Made by a program: the position numbers and the translations under genes
Assembly: GCF_902497995.1 (NCBI RefSeq)
Contig: NZ_CABVII010000019.1
Location: forward strand, 83,929 to 147,928
DNA from: Pseudomonas fluorescens
GTDB taxonomy: Bacteria; Pseudomonadota; Gammaproteobacteria; Pseudomonadales; Pseudomonadaceae
Direction: 5' to 3'
DNA: 64,000 nt
Notes under the pieces: model-generated
The model's database searches: none
Told to the model about the DNA's origin: nothing
What the model saw: the letters and a program-made list of their open reading frames with translations, nothing else
Part shown: piece after piece, positions 41,668-50,600 of the stretch
Position numbering within the stretch: the first letter of the stretch is position 1
How the letters are laid out: each line of letters starts with the position of its first letter

Positions 41668-42651
41668 TTATCGGTCGAAACGATGCAGTGTCTGCTCCAG
41701 TCCTTCCCGACATTCAGCGACCATGCGCGTCACCAATTCGGCGCAGGTCGGAATGTCGTCGACCAATCCAATGACCTGACTGGCGCAGATAAGTCCGGCG
41801 GTTACGTCACCCGACTCCAGGCTCACGAGCCCCCGGTTGCCCGACAATAGGTGCTGTAAATCATCATAAGTCGCGCCGCCAGGGCGCCGCTCAAGAGCAA
41901 CGATTTCTTGTGAGACGATATTGGTAAAGAATCGGGCGGTTCGCTTGAGCGTCCGCTTGATCAGGGTCGTGTCACGCTCTGTCGCGGCTAACAAAGCAGT
42001 CTTGATATCGTCGTGGATGGCGGACTCTTGGGTCAGCATAAAACGTGTACCCATATTCACACCGTCAGCACCGAGGATCAATGCGGCTGCCATGCTGCGC
42101 CCATTGGCGATGCCGCCGGAAGCAATGAAGGGAATCTTCAGTACCTTACCCAACGCAGGGATCATGATCAGGGCAGGTACATCGTCTTCACCGCAGTGTC
42201 CGCCTGCTTCGAAGCCATCAATGGAAATAACATCAGCGCCGTAGCGCTCCGCCGACAGCGCATGGCGTACAGAAGTGCATTTGTGGATAACCTTGATGCC
42301 GTGCTCTTTCAGTCTCGCTATCACGGGCTGGGGATTGTTGCCGGCTGTCTCGACGATACGGATGTCACCGTTGATGATAGCGTCGATCCATCCATCGTAA
42401 TTCACGTCACTGGCGGTCAGCGACAGCGTGAGGTTCACGCCGAAAGGCTTCGAGGTCAGTTCACGGGTTCGCTCAATCTCACGCCGCAGGTCATCCGGTG
42501 TGGGCTGTGTACGGGCCGCCACCATGCCCAGAGCGCCGGCGTTCGATACCGCGGCGGCCAGTTGGGCACGCCCGACCCACTGCATGCCACCTTCAACGAT
42601 TGGATATTGGATGCCCAGCAGTTCCGTAATACGGGTTCTCATGATGGTCAT
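41668..42651 (-). CDS. Nitronate monooxygenase family flavin enzyme
   Basis: A 327-residue FMN-dependent TIM-barrel protein (2-nitropropane dioxygenase-like). It shows GIQYPIVEGGMQWVGRAQLA at the start, DVISIDGFEAGGHCGEDDVP around residue 135, and IASGGIANGRSMAAALILGA with the FMN phosphate-binding GADGVNMGTRF. Members oxidise nitronates or act as trans-2-enoyl-ACP reductase-like enzymes. It is 45 bp downstream of an enoyl-CoA hydratase gene on the same strand, which suggests a CoA-linked catabolic role. The pair has no other local partner. Confidence 0.87.
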   Translation of the reverse strand: MTIMRTRITELLGIQYPIVEGGMQWVGRAQLAAAVSNAGALGMVAARTQPTPDDLRREIERTRELTSKPFGVNLTLSLTASDVNYDGWIDAIINGDIRIVETAGNNPQPVIARLKEHGIKVIHKCTSVRHALSAERYGADVISIDGFEAGGHCGEDDVPALIMIPALGKVLKIPFIASGGIANGRSMAAALILGADGVNMGTRFMLTQESAIHDDIKTALLAATERDTTLIKRTLKRTARFFTNIVSQEIVALERRPGGATYDDLQHLLSGNRGLVSLESGDVTAGLICASQVIGLVDDIPTCAELVTRMVAECREGLEQTLHRFDR

Positions 42652-42696
42652 GTAACGATCTTCTGTTTGTGGGAGGGGGACACGCAGTCGAATGGA

Positions 42697-43500
42697 TTAT
42701 TCGCGCCCAGCGAAATGGGGATCGCGTTTTTCAAAGAACGCCTTGATGCCTTCCTCCAACGTCGGGAGATCGAACAATTCCTGCTGACGATCCACCTCGT
42801 AGTCCAGTTGTGAACGCAGATCATTGCGGCTGGCCGCCTCGCAGATCTGGCGCGCTTCGATCACGCCATGCGCCGGCAAGCGGGCTAGTTGTTGCGCCAT
42901 CTCCATGGCAGTAGCTGCCAGCGCTTCGTCTTCGACACAGGCGTGGATCAATCCCCATTGCTCGGCTTTCTCGGCGGAGAGTCGCTCGCCCGTCAAACAC
43001 AATGCCAACGTTCGGGCGGTGCCGATTCGACGCTGGAGGAACCAAGAGGCGCCCGCATCGGGTACCAACGCCAGTTTTTTGATGAAGGGCAGATAGAAGT
43101 AGGCAGAGCGAGTTGCGATCACAATGTCTGCGGCAAGTGCCAAACCGACACCACCGCCTGCTGCGCCGCCGTTGAGGGCGATCACTACAGGTACGGGCAA
43201 TTCATGGAGCTCCGCGATCATCGGGTTCAACGCATTGCGCATGCTATTTCCCGCGCGCGTGCCCCGTGATTCGCTTCCCGCATGGAAAGCTCCACCTCCT
43301 AGATCAGCTCCACTGCTAAATAGTTTTCCATTGGCGGTCACCAGCAAAGCCCGCACGGATTTGTCGTCGCGCACCCTTGAAAGCGCATCGCGAACTTCAC
43401 CAATCATAGCGGTGCCAAGCGGATTGAAGCGTTCCGGTTGATTCAGTGTGATGAGTGCAACGGAACCTTCCCGAGCATAGGTGATGGTCTGATAACTCAT
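42697..43500 (-). CDS. Enoyl-CoA hydratase/isomerase
   Basis: A 267-residue crotonase-fold enzyme. It has LFSSGADLGGGAF for the first oxyanion-hole backbone and ALNGGAAGGGVGLALAADIV for the second, and ends VDRQQELFDLPTLEEGIKAF then EKRDPHFAGRE, as PaaG-like isomerases do. It is first in a two-gene operon with the flavin enzyme at 41668-42651. The acyl-CoA substrate is unknown. Confidence 0.87.
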   Translation of the reverse strand: MSYQTITYAREGSVALITLNQPERFNPLGTAMIGEVRDALSRVRDDKSVRALLVTANGKLFSSGADLGGGAFHAGSESRGTRAGNSMRNALNPMIAELHELPVPVVIALNGGAAGGGVGLALAADIVIATRSAYFYLPFIKKLALVPDAGASWFLQRRIGTARTLALCLTGERLSAEKAEQWGLIHACVEDEALAATAMEMAQQLARLPAHGVIEARQICEAASRNDLRSQLDYEVDRQQELFDLPTLEEGIKAFFEKRDPHFAGRE

Positions 43501-43909
43501 GCAGGTATCTCATTCGCTGTAGTGGATTGGCTGTGGCCTGGAGTTTCGTTGACCTGCGGGTTCCGAAGGACAGTTCATGCTCAAAACTAGCGCGAATGAT
43601 TTGGTTGAAGGAGCTACCCGGATCAGGGGGGAGGGCATGCTTAAGATAAGGGACGGCGGCAATGACCGCTTCTGGCTGTGGATTCAACCGGTAGGATGCA
43701 TCCAGGAAACTGAAATCACCCTGGGTTTATAGACAAATCTGAACTGCAGTCTTTTGTCTGACGCTGTCATCAACGACTGTTTGTTTTTGACCGGGACCGG
43801 GGATAACCGGTCCCGGTCGGCAAGGTAGGACGGATCGCCAACCAGAGTGTGCAATCACAGTACTGTGCAGATTGTCTTCGGCGAGGCCTTCTCTGGTCAG
43901 CGCACGTTG
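43501..43909. other. Gap with a 30-bp palindrome
   Basis: Only a perfect 12-bp inverted repeat GACCGGGACCGG/CCGGTCCCGGTC (43789-43818) stands out, with T-rich sequence on its left. No convincing gene is present. Confidence 0.5.
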
Positions 43910-44488
43910 CTAGCGTGAGGTTTTGATTTCCAGCACTTCGGTGTAGATGGCGTCGACCGTCTGACCGACCTTGAGGTTCTTCATGCGGGCCTGGAGCTCG
44001 GGGTCCTCGACCTTGACAACTTTCACTTTTCCTTCTGGAGGAAGCAAGGTCACTTCATGCTTTTTCAAGTCAATGTGGGTGATCTTCGACGTGACCTTGA
44101 CCTGACGAAACGCCTCACCGCCCGGATTAGGGTTGTCCTTGTCGGCGCGGGTAATCGCTGATTTGGTGCTGACACCTCTATCGCTGTTGACATCAGTGTC
44201 GAGCGTGTAGGCAATCGAGCGGGTAACATATATATCGACCTTATCGCCGACCTTCAGGTTGTGCAGGGCCTTGGCCTTGTCGGTGAGCTGGATGGGTACC
44301 TGGCTTTTGTCGGGACCTTCCACAGTGACCTGATAGTTCGCCGCATCGACAGCCAGTACGTGCGTAATGATGTGACTCTCCAGAGCAGTACTGCCCAGCG
44401 GCACATCGGCTGCATGGGCCGCAAAGCTGGCGGTGGATATGAGTGAGGCGAGGGCAACAGCGTGAGCAAAGGACCGGATCGGTTTCAT
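43910..44488 (-). CDS. Periplasmic protein of unknown function
   Basis: A 192-residue secreted protein: MKPIRSFAHAVALASLISTA is a signal peptide with cleavage after AAHA near residue 27. The mature part reads as two related beta-rich modules: HVLAVDAANYQVTVEGPDKS with LKVGDKVDIYVT, and THIDLKKHEVTLLPPEGKVK with LKVGQTVDAIYT, so it probably contains an internal duplication of an OB-like fold. GGAAAG upstream supports the ATG at 44488. I do not recognise a named family. It stands alone beside the accessory block. Confidence 0.75.
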   Translation of the reverse strand: MKPIRSFAHAVALASLISTASFAAHAADVPLGSTALESHIITHVLAVDAANYQVTVEGPDKSQVPIQLTDKAKALHNLKVGDKVDIYVTRSIAYTLDTDVNSDRGVSTKSAITRADKDNPNPGGEAFRQVKVTSKITHIDLKKHEVTLLPPEGKVKVVKVEDPELQARMKNLKVGQTVDAIYTEVLEIKTSR

Positions 44489-44558
44489 AGACCTGCTTTC
44501 CATGTGATGGCTGAAGGAGCAACGCAGCGAGCGCGTTGCTCACGCGAAAGCATAGTCA

Positions 44559-44720
44559 CTGATTGCCGATGTGCCTCCTCGAAGCGTCGATAATGCGGGT
44601 CAGGACTTCCATCAGCTCGATTTCGATCAGCAGGTTGGAGTTGGGCTTGATGTGCGCGCCCATCTGCCGTTCGCGATAGCCCAGGTGGGCTGGTACGAAC
44701 AATTTGCGTTTGACGCAAAC
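44559..44720 (-). pseudogene. FKBP-type peptidyl-prolyl isomerase C-terminal fragment
   Basis: The frame reads KLFVPAHLGYRERQMGAHIK, then PNSNLLIEIELMEVLTR, the conserved C-terminal strand and active-site wall of FKBP isomerases. The first two thirds of the domain are missing, and the GYGER signature has become GYRER. It is a relic. Confidence 0.75.
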
Positions 44721-44814
44721 CTTCATACTGAATGGCCGCTGTTTTCCTGGACGCATCTGACTGGCAGCTTTTTGGCCGATTGTTGCCCGTCACCAGTGGC
44801 TGCAATCGGCCCCA

Positions 44815-44881
44815 TAGGGGCCGGAGATTGGGTTGTCGGTGTTGGAGGTGGCGCTGGAGGAGATGTTGGTGCGCGGCGACT
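44815..44881 (+). pseudogene. C-terminal scrap of the gene found intact at 60934
   Basis: GPEIGLSVLEVALEEMLVRG in frame, then a stop, matching the last 22 codons of the protein at 60934-61287. It begins the left member of a diverged direct repeat (44815-45140 versus 61215-61540). Confidence 0.7.
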
Positions 44882-44896
44882 GAATTTTGTGGCCTT

Positions 44897-45012
44897 GTAG
44901 GAACGAGCTTGCTCCGGGCGGCGTTCCGACGAAGAACGTGCGGGCACTGAGTGCATTCAGGCAGTGCCCGTTATCGTTGACGTTTTTCGCGGGCAAGCCC
45001 GCTCCCACAGGG
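44897..45012. repeat. REP pair
   Basis: TAGGAACGAGCTTGCTCCGG and TTTTCGCGGGCAAGCCCGCT face each other; this is a diverged REPIN inside the left direct repeat. Confidence 0.75.
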
Positions 45013-45029
45013 ATCGGTGGTGAACATAA

Positions 45030-45140
45030 AGTTTATGTCCAACACAGGGGGTATTGCGGTCAGGAGCCTTGCGGGGTTTCCGTGCGCCAGGCGGGCATTG
45101 ATGTCTTCGATCACTGCCGGCAACTCCACGATCGTGTCGA
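45030..45140 (-). pseudogene. phnX: phnX 3'-end scrap
   Basis: The palindrome and the region encoding roughly VELPAVIEDINARLA match the end of phnX at 61405-61540, then similarity stops. Together with the upstream REP and gene scrap this copies the order at 61.2-61.5 kb. Confidence 0.6.
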
Positions 45141-45446
45141 GCAGGCTGTGTAGCGGTTATGTCGGCAGGCGCGTGAGGGCGTCCTTTGGACAAGCGTACG
45201 GGTCATGCCCATTGAGCCGCGCCGACTGGATCAAACTCATGAGGCAGTCGTGCGGCTGGACAATCGCATCGTATTTCCTTTTAGTGAATTCCTGAGGATC
45301 AAGCATGAGATCCGATTGGCTTGAGCCTGCTTTGGAGCCCTGAATGAAAGTTGGCGTAATCTCCGATGATTGGAATGACCATCTGCTGAAGTGCGGTCCC
45401 CAAAAAAAGGGACCGCGGCACAGCCTGCATCGCTGACTCGCTGGCC
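45141..45446. other. Gap, then conserved hairpin of DUF6124 copy E
   Basis: No gene is recognised in 45141-45360. The GCGGTCCC/GGGACCGC hairpin is at 45393-45416, just beyond the DUF6124 stop codon. Confidence 0.55.
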
Positions 45447-45806
45447 TCAAGCGGGCGGATCGATCTGATCCAGCACCCGGTTCGCCGTGATTTCCGCCAG
45501 CATGATGTTGTTGGAAATGCCCAGCAGGGCGTTGCGCGAACCATCGTCCAGGTGATCCACCAGGTGATGGACCATTACATCGACTGAGGCCAGCGTTTCG
45601 ACCAGATAAACCACCAGGGTTTCGGTGGTGGCCTGCGGGTCTACGGTAAACAGGGTGCTGGGAGTGCGCGGGGTGGCTTTGATGTCGGCAGTTGAGGGGA
45701 AGTGGAAGTCGAGGGCGCGTTCGGCGGCCGTGTTGAGTTTGTTTGAATCGGGTTCGTATGGGGATACCGGATCGGTGTCCGGGGGATTCGGTGTGACCTT
45801 GAACAT
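45447..45806 (-). CDS. DUF6124-family small protein, copy E
   Basis: A 119-residue paralog starting MFKVTPNPPDTDPVSP, in the most complete module of the window. The ATG at 45806 is preceded by AAAGGA at 45815-45820, of which the last bases belong to leader arm a. It is divergent from the intact NYN-DUF2384 gene, 607 bp away. The consistent linkage of both genes to the same leader suggests, but does not prove, a common function. Confidence 0.78.
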   Translation of the reverse strand: MFKVTPNPPDTDPVSPYEPDSNKLNTAAERALDFHFPSTADIKATPRTPSTLFTVDPQATTETLVVYLVETLASVDVMVHHLVDHLDDGSRNALLGISNNIMLAEITANRVLDQIDPPA

Positions 45807-46190
45807 AAGCTAAGTCCTTTAGTTTGCGCCACCCCTCGCGCTACTAAACTAAAGGGGAGGCAGCTGTACGCAGGTTAGTAGACCGGGGACTTAGCAATCC
45901 GGCGCGCTCGAAAGCGCCCTACGCACAGCTACCATCAAGTGCAGGTTTGTTATGACCTGACTGACAGGAGCTAGTGCACCTTGCTAAGAAACACCGGGCT
46001 ACTAAACCCGATCACTGATGAGCAGTGACGCGAATCAAGTTACCGAGCAGCCCCAAGGCGCACAAGCCGGCGGATTCTGGCGTACCCGTAGGCAACGGCG
46101 CAAGGTCTTGTAGCTTTCAGGAAGTGAGTTGTAGGTCGCTTAAACAAGTGCCTTGCGCGGATGTTTAAAATGCATGAGCGCACGTTTCTG
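45807..46190 (-). promoter_or_regulatory. Structured 5' leader of DUF6124 gene, copy E, with covarying alternative helices
   Basis: Plus coordinates: a GCTAAGTCC 45809-45817; b CTACTAAAC 45841-45849; b' GGTTAGTAG 45873-45881; a' GGACTTAGC 45887-45895; a2 GCTAAG 45983-45988; b2 CTACTAAAC 45999-46007; hairpin about 46008-46031. Relative to other copies, G to A in both b and b2 is matched by C to T in b', and the a/a' helix has different but perfectly complementary bases. Helix a/a' covers part of the AAAGGA ribosome site; b'-a' could instead pair with a2-b2. Confidence 0.78.
46040..46147 (-). CDS. Conserved basic leader peptide ORF (35 aa), copy E
   Basis: A 35-codon frame in which the GTG start of other copies is TTG. 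The remaining codons encode FKRPTTHFLKATRPCAVAYG and then the arginine-rich end. Several changes relative to copy A are synonymous. Confidence 0.4.
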   Translation of the reverse strand: MFKRPTTHFLKATRPCAVAYGYARIRRLVRLGAAR

Positions 46191-46366
46191 CACGCCTGAT
46201 TTTGCGCCCGGCAAGCTCACCTTGCAGGTCTGCGGCGGCAAAGTTTTCACACAGGCTGGCTCCAAAGTGGTTGACCAAATCTGTTGCATCGCACGCGCCA
46301 ATCCGCAATAATTCGCTCAACAACTAACCCTCACGACCGGCGTGGCTTGACCATCTGGTTGGAGGG

Positions 46367-46395
46367 GGAAAAAGCCGGCGCTAGCCGGTTTTTTC
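46367..46395 (+). terminator. Rho-independent terminator directly before the NYN gene
   Basis: CCGGC-GCTA-GCCGG followed by TTTTTT and preceded by a run of A. It ends 18 bp before the ATG at 46414, so a transcript from the leader region reaching the gene must read through it. Confidence 0.8.
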
Positions 46396-46413
46396 GTTTC
46401 TGGAGTACGAGAA

Positions 46414-47388
46414 ATGCAAGGATCGCCTGAGCTAGAGCCTCTGCGTACTCGCATCTACATCGACGGATACAACTTTTACTACGGCTGCTTACGGGGGACT
46501 CCCTACAAGTGGCTGGATCTGCTGCCCCTCTTCGAAAAACACATTCTACCGTCTGCGCTGGTCAAAGATGTTGACGACCATATTCGGCAATCGGCCTTAC
46601 TGGCCGCTTCCTCGATCAAGTTCTTCACCGCGAAAATCATTGAGTCCGTTGCACGGGCTCCTGACTCTGTGTCGTCCCAGGCACGCTATCACACTGCTCT
46701 GCGCAAGCTACATGACGGCCGGATCGAGCTCATCGAAGGCTACTACGCCGTGAACAAGATGAAGGTCAAAATCGTCGATGCCGAGGAACCTGGCCGGCCA
46801 CCTCGGGAGTGCCAGGAGATCCAGGCATGGAAGGTCGAGGAGAAACAAAGTGACGTGAATCTGGCCCTGCAGGCGTACCACGACGCCATCACCGGGCAGA
46901 TCGACCATGCTGTCATTGTCACTAACGACACGGATATTGCTCCGGCGCTGGAAATGATCAGGGCATACACTCAGGTACTTATCGGTGTAGTCGTCCCGAC
47001 AACTGATCACACCCGACCACCCAACACCGACCTGGTGAAGCACGCGCACTGGACGCGTCGGCAAATCAACTCGAGCGAGCTTGCAGCCTGCCAATTGCCG
47101 CGAGTCATCTCCGGCAAGCGCCCGACTACCAAGCCAGAGTCTTGGTATGGGCAACCAGAGCTGCTGAAGGAAATTATGGAACTCGCGATCCCTGTCCGCG
47201 GAAGTCGTGCCGCCGCCCACAAATGGATGGAGCAGCCGAACCCATACCTTGACGGCGAGAGCCCGATCGAGCTTGCGGAAACAGTGGAAGGCGCGAACCG
47301 TGTTTTGGAGTACATTAGGAGCTGGATTTCGCAGCGTGCTCAGCCGTTAGCGCCAGACGTTGGGGGGGCGAGTGCGATTGAAGAATGA
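46414..47388 (+). CDS. NYN-domain ribonuclease fused to a DUF2384 (MbcA/ParS/Xre) domain
   Basis: A 324-residue protein. Residues about 10-215 are a NYN/PIN-like nuclease: acidic metal-binding candidates D17 (RIYIDGYNFYYG), D147 (SDVNLALQAYHDA), and D172/D174 (VTNDTDIAPALE). Residues about 245-312 match the DUF2384 toxin-binding fold (AAAHKWMEQPNPYLDGESPI, then a helix EGANRVLEYIRSW), a domain normally found at the end of Xre/ParS antitoxins. The fusion suggests an RNA-cleaving effector carrying an interaction domain usually on the antitoxin side. A weak GGAG precedes the ATG. Two broken copies exist at 2925-3207 and 41082-41437. The function is inferred from domains only. Confidence 0.8.
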   Translation: MQGSPELEPLRTRIYIDGYNFYYGCLRGTPYKWLDLLPLFEKHILPSALVKDVDDHIRQSALLAASSIKFFTAKIIESVARAPDSVSSQARYHTALRKLHDGRIELIEGYYAVNKMKVKIVDAEEPGRPPRECQEIQAWKVEEKQSDVNLALQAYHDAITGQIDHAVIVTNDTDIAPALEMIRAYTQVLIGVVVPTTDHTRPPNTDLVKHAHWTRRQINSSELAACQLPRVISGKRPTTKPESWYGQPELLKEIMELAIPVRGSRAAAHKWMEQPNPYLDGESPIELAETVEGANRVLEYIRSWISQRAQPLAPDVGGASAIEE

Positions 47389-47639
47389 CCGCTGTTGGCC
47401 GATAGCTGTAACTCAGCAGTGCATGCGCGGCTATCCACGCTCCCGATCTAACACGTCCCGTCCCCTTCTGAAGAGCTTTTCGAGGGGTGAAAGCTAGGGA
47501 GTGAGCAAGGCAACAAAAACTCGCTCCCGCTATTCGAAAAATATCGTAATCTCATCCTCAGAACGAGCGCGGGCACACCTCACCGCTCGACCATGGTCAC
47601 CAGAGCTACTGGTGCGGTTCAAAGGATAACCTCACCACT
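47389..47639. other. Intergenic region before the NACHT gene
   Basis: No gene is seen. It separates the NYN gene from the large NTPase gene and probably holds the latter's promoter. An AAAGGA lies about 20 bp before the ATG. Confidence 0.4.
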
Positions 47640-50600
47640 ATGAGCCCGACTTTCTACCTGCCACGCAGACTGTCTGCAAACGATAAAACGTACTCGGAAG
47701 GAGAGTTGCTGCTCACTTCGAACTACGTGGTTGTTCTCTCAGAGCCCGGAGGCGGCAAAACCGCACTTTTGAATAGCCTAGCCGGACTGCTGGGCGTTTT
47801 TTCCGTAAGCGCAAATGTGTTCAGCTATCGAGGGGGCGCAACACAAAACTCTGCGCTTGTGATTGATGCATTCGATGAGCTGGCAAAAATTGATCACACG
47901 GGTATCAATAGGCTTCTCGCTAACGCAAGCCATGTGAATCCGACGCATGTCATTATTTCGAGTCGCTCTAGCGAATGGGACAATGCGGCTACCTATGCTT
48001 TTGCGGAATTTCTGGGGCACGAACCTCTGGTAGTTAGGCTGTGCGAGTTCGACGAAGATGAGCAGCGGGCCATATTCGATGACCATGCAACAGGAGAAGA
48101 TTTTGCAGCTTTCCGCGCTGAGGTAGCCAGATTCGACTTAGATGCATTGCTTCCAAATCCTCAGTTCCTAAAATTATTTGCAGATGCATACCTTGAGAGC
48201 AATAGGCACTTTCTTGACAAACGATCAATTTTTTCACAAGCGGTAGAACGCCTCGCAAGGGAAGTAAACCCAAAAATCGCTAACAAATCTAATGCAGTCT
48301 CCATTGCTGACAAAGTCTCTTTCGGATCTGAGATTTTTGCTAAGGTGCTGCTGTCTGGCGCAGAAGGCTTAACTACAAGCGAGGCAAGTGAAAGCCGCGT
48401 GTACCCGCTGTTGGAATCACTATCCCGCAGAAATATGCCTCCCACTGATATCCTAGCTACTAGGCTTTTCAAGCCTGGCGATTTTTTGGATCAACACCGT
48501 CCAGTTCACAAAGTTGTGGCGGAGTATTGCGCAGCGGACTACTTGACGAAACGAATAGCTGACCCAGCCGACTCGCTCACCCTCTCAAAATGTCTGCCAA
48601 TCATTGCACCTAACTCCACGGTGCGGGATGAATTACGCGGCCTTCTTGGATGGATGGCGTCGTTAGGAAATAGGGGGATTCAAGAAGCTACAATTCAGCT
48701 CGATCCATATGCTGTGCTAGCAAACGGTGACCCTTCCCAGTTAGAGTCTTCGTCGAAGCGATTGCTCATACGTCGACTAAAAGATGTTGAAACTAAAGAC
48801 CCTTATTTTCGAAGAGGCGACTTTTGGAGACGATTCAGTATCGCTGGTTTTTTCACCAAAGATGTGATGGATGAAATCCGGCCTATTCTAGAACCTGCCA
48901 ATGAGGGGCATCTCCGAGATCTTATTCTCGAACTTTTGATAGGATCCAAGGCTGTCGAACAGCTGGAGAAGGAGTTACAGCGACTCCTACTAGCGCCAAA
49001 TGAGTCTGAAAGTGCTCGGCTACTTGCGAGTAAGAGTTTGCTCGAAATGGCTGAGCATGATCATTTATCTGACTTGGCAAAATTAATACATGAAGGAAGT
49101 CAATCCTCTCTGCGGGTCGCGGCTGACATTTTTGAATCAGTGTGCCCAGATTCATTTGGCCACACCATTCTCTTAGCATTTTTTCAGGCCTGTGCTGATC
49201 TCTATCCACGCGGCCATGACCATTATGACCGAACTATAGGCGCACGTTATTTTGTGAAGCGCCTTATTAATACTCTAAACTTAGACACAGTTGAGTGGCT
49301 TCTGGACGAATTGTGTAAGTATTTAGTTTGCACCTGCGGCAAAGAGTATTATGAGTGTGAATGCAGAACAGGGGCCAGCAAAATCATCGGTTCAATGCTG
49401 GACCGATTCTTCGAGTTGGCGCTCCCTCCCTATGACCCAATCCGTATATGGAAGTGGGTAGAAAATTTAAATTTCTATCAGCGGAAAAGTGCAAGTCAAA
49501 GCAGAGCGGTTCAGGTGTTACAAGCAGATACTCAGTTACGCCAAGGAATAGTCGCGCACGTGTTTGGGACGCTCGCTAGTCGTGACGCGATTTTTGAAAC
49601 CAGAATCCACAAATTCGACTTTCACTCACATTCAGGCCTTGGCTTGTACAGCGATGACCATAAATTTTTAGTGGATTTTGCGTTTGAGACTAATAACTCT
49701 GTGCTGTGGGCAAGTTTTGTTGCCACCCACCAATACCATAGTAATAGAGAAACACGGCATGCCGATAATTTTCGGCGACATCTGCGAAGTCACGCGCTGG
49801 CTAAGCCTGCTTTTATGCGTGAGTGGGTCAAAATCAATAGGTCGGCGGCACATTCAGAACGCCTGCATAGCATGCCGCGTTTGCGCCGGAAAATAGGCCG
49901 TAACAAACGTAAGCAACAAAACACTCACGCCGAGAATATCAAGTATGTACAAGAAAATCGGGAGTTCGTTGAATCTGGTCGTCACTGGGGTTGTCTAGTC
50001 CGGTTCGCAGACCTTGTGCTGATGCATCCTGATAAAATTGAAGATGAGTTTGGCGATGAATCTATAGTCCGGAACGGGTTGAGAAATTGTCTTGCCTTCA
50101 TAACTCCTTATGTACCCGATTTATTAAAGCTCGCGGAATTGCGATGCGCCTCTAGGGGGGCATCAACGGAACGCATTCTGTTTGCTGCGTGCCTGGAGAT
50201 TATGCGTCTAAAACATAGCTTAGATGAGGTTGATCTTCAGCTTTTAAAGTCTTTACGGGCAACTATCAATGTAAATTACAGTGCTGTCACTGAAGACGAA
50301 AAAAATGCGCTAAATCGCGAAGTAGATAGACGAGTCTTCTCTTACCAAGGAAGTGCCGAAGATTTCCTCAGAGAATTTATAGAACCACAGCTGGCATCTG
50401 CCGGATGCCCGAATGCTGATATTTTGGTACTACGTAGTGACGACGTATTTAGCCATTTGCGCGCAGAGCTTTCCATTGAGTGGTTGATGAATTTTGACAC
50501 CTTGGCGCTCGGGACACTTGATACGCTATTTGATATAGCTGCACAGTTTTCTAATCCTGGTGCATTGGTGGAAATTATTCATAAGCGCTGTCAAGACTTA

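Noticed and set aside
43789..43818. GACCGGGACCGG palindrome as terminator of the 43910 gene
   Set aside because: T residues lie on the wrong side for minus-strand transcripts, so it is only noted as a palindrome.
45807..46413. Retron or group II intron explanation for the structured leader
   Set aside because: No reverse transcriptase or maturase gene lies near any copy, and the intron domain V pattern is not visible.
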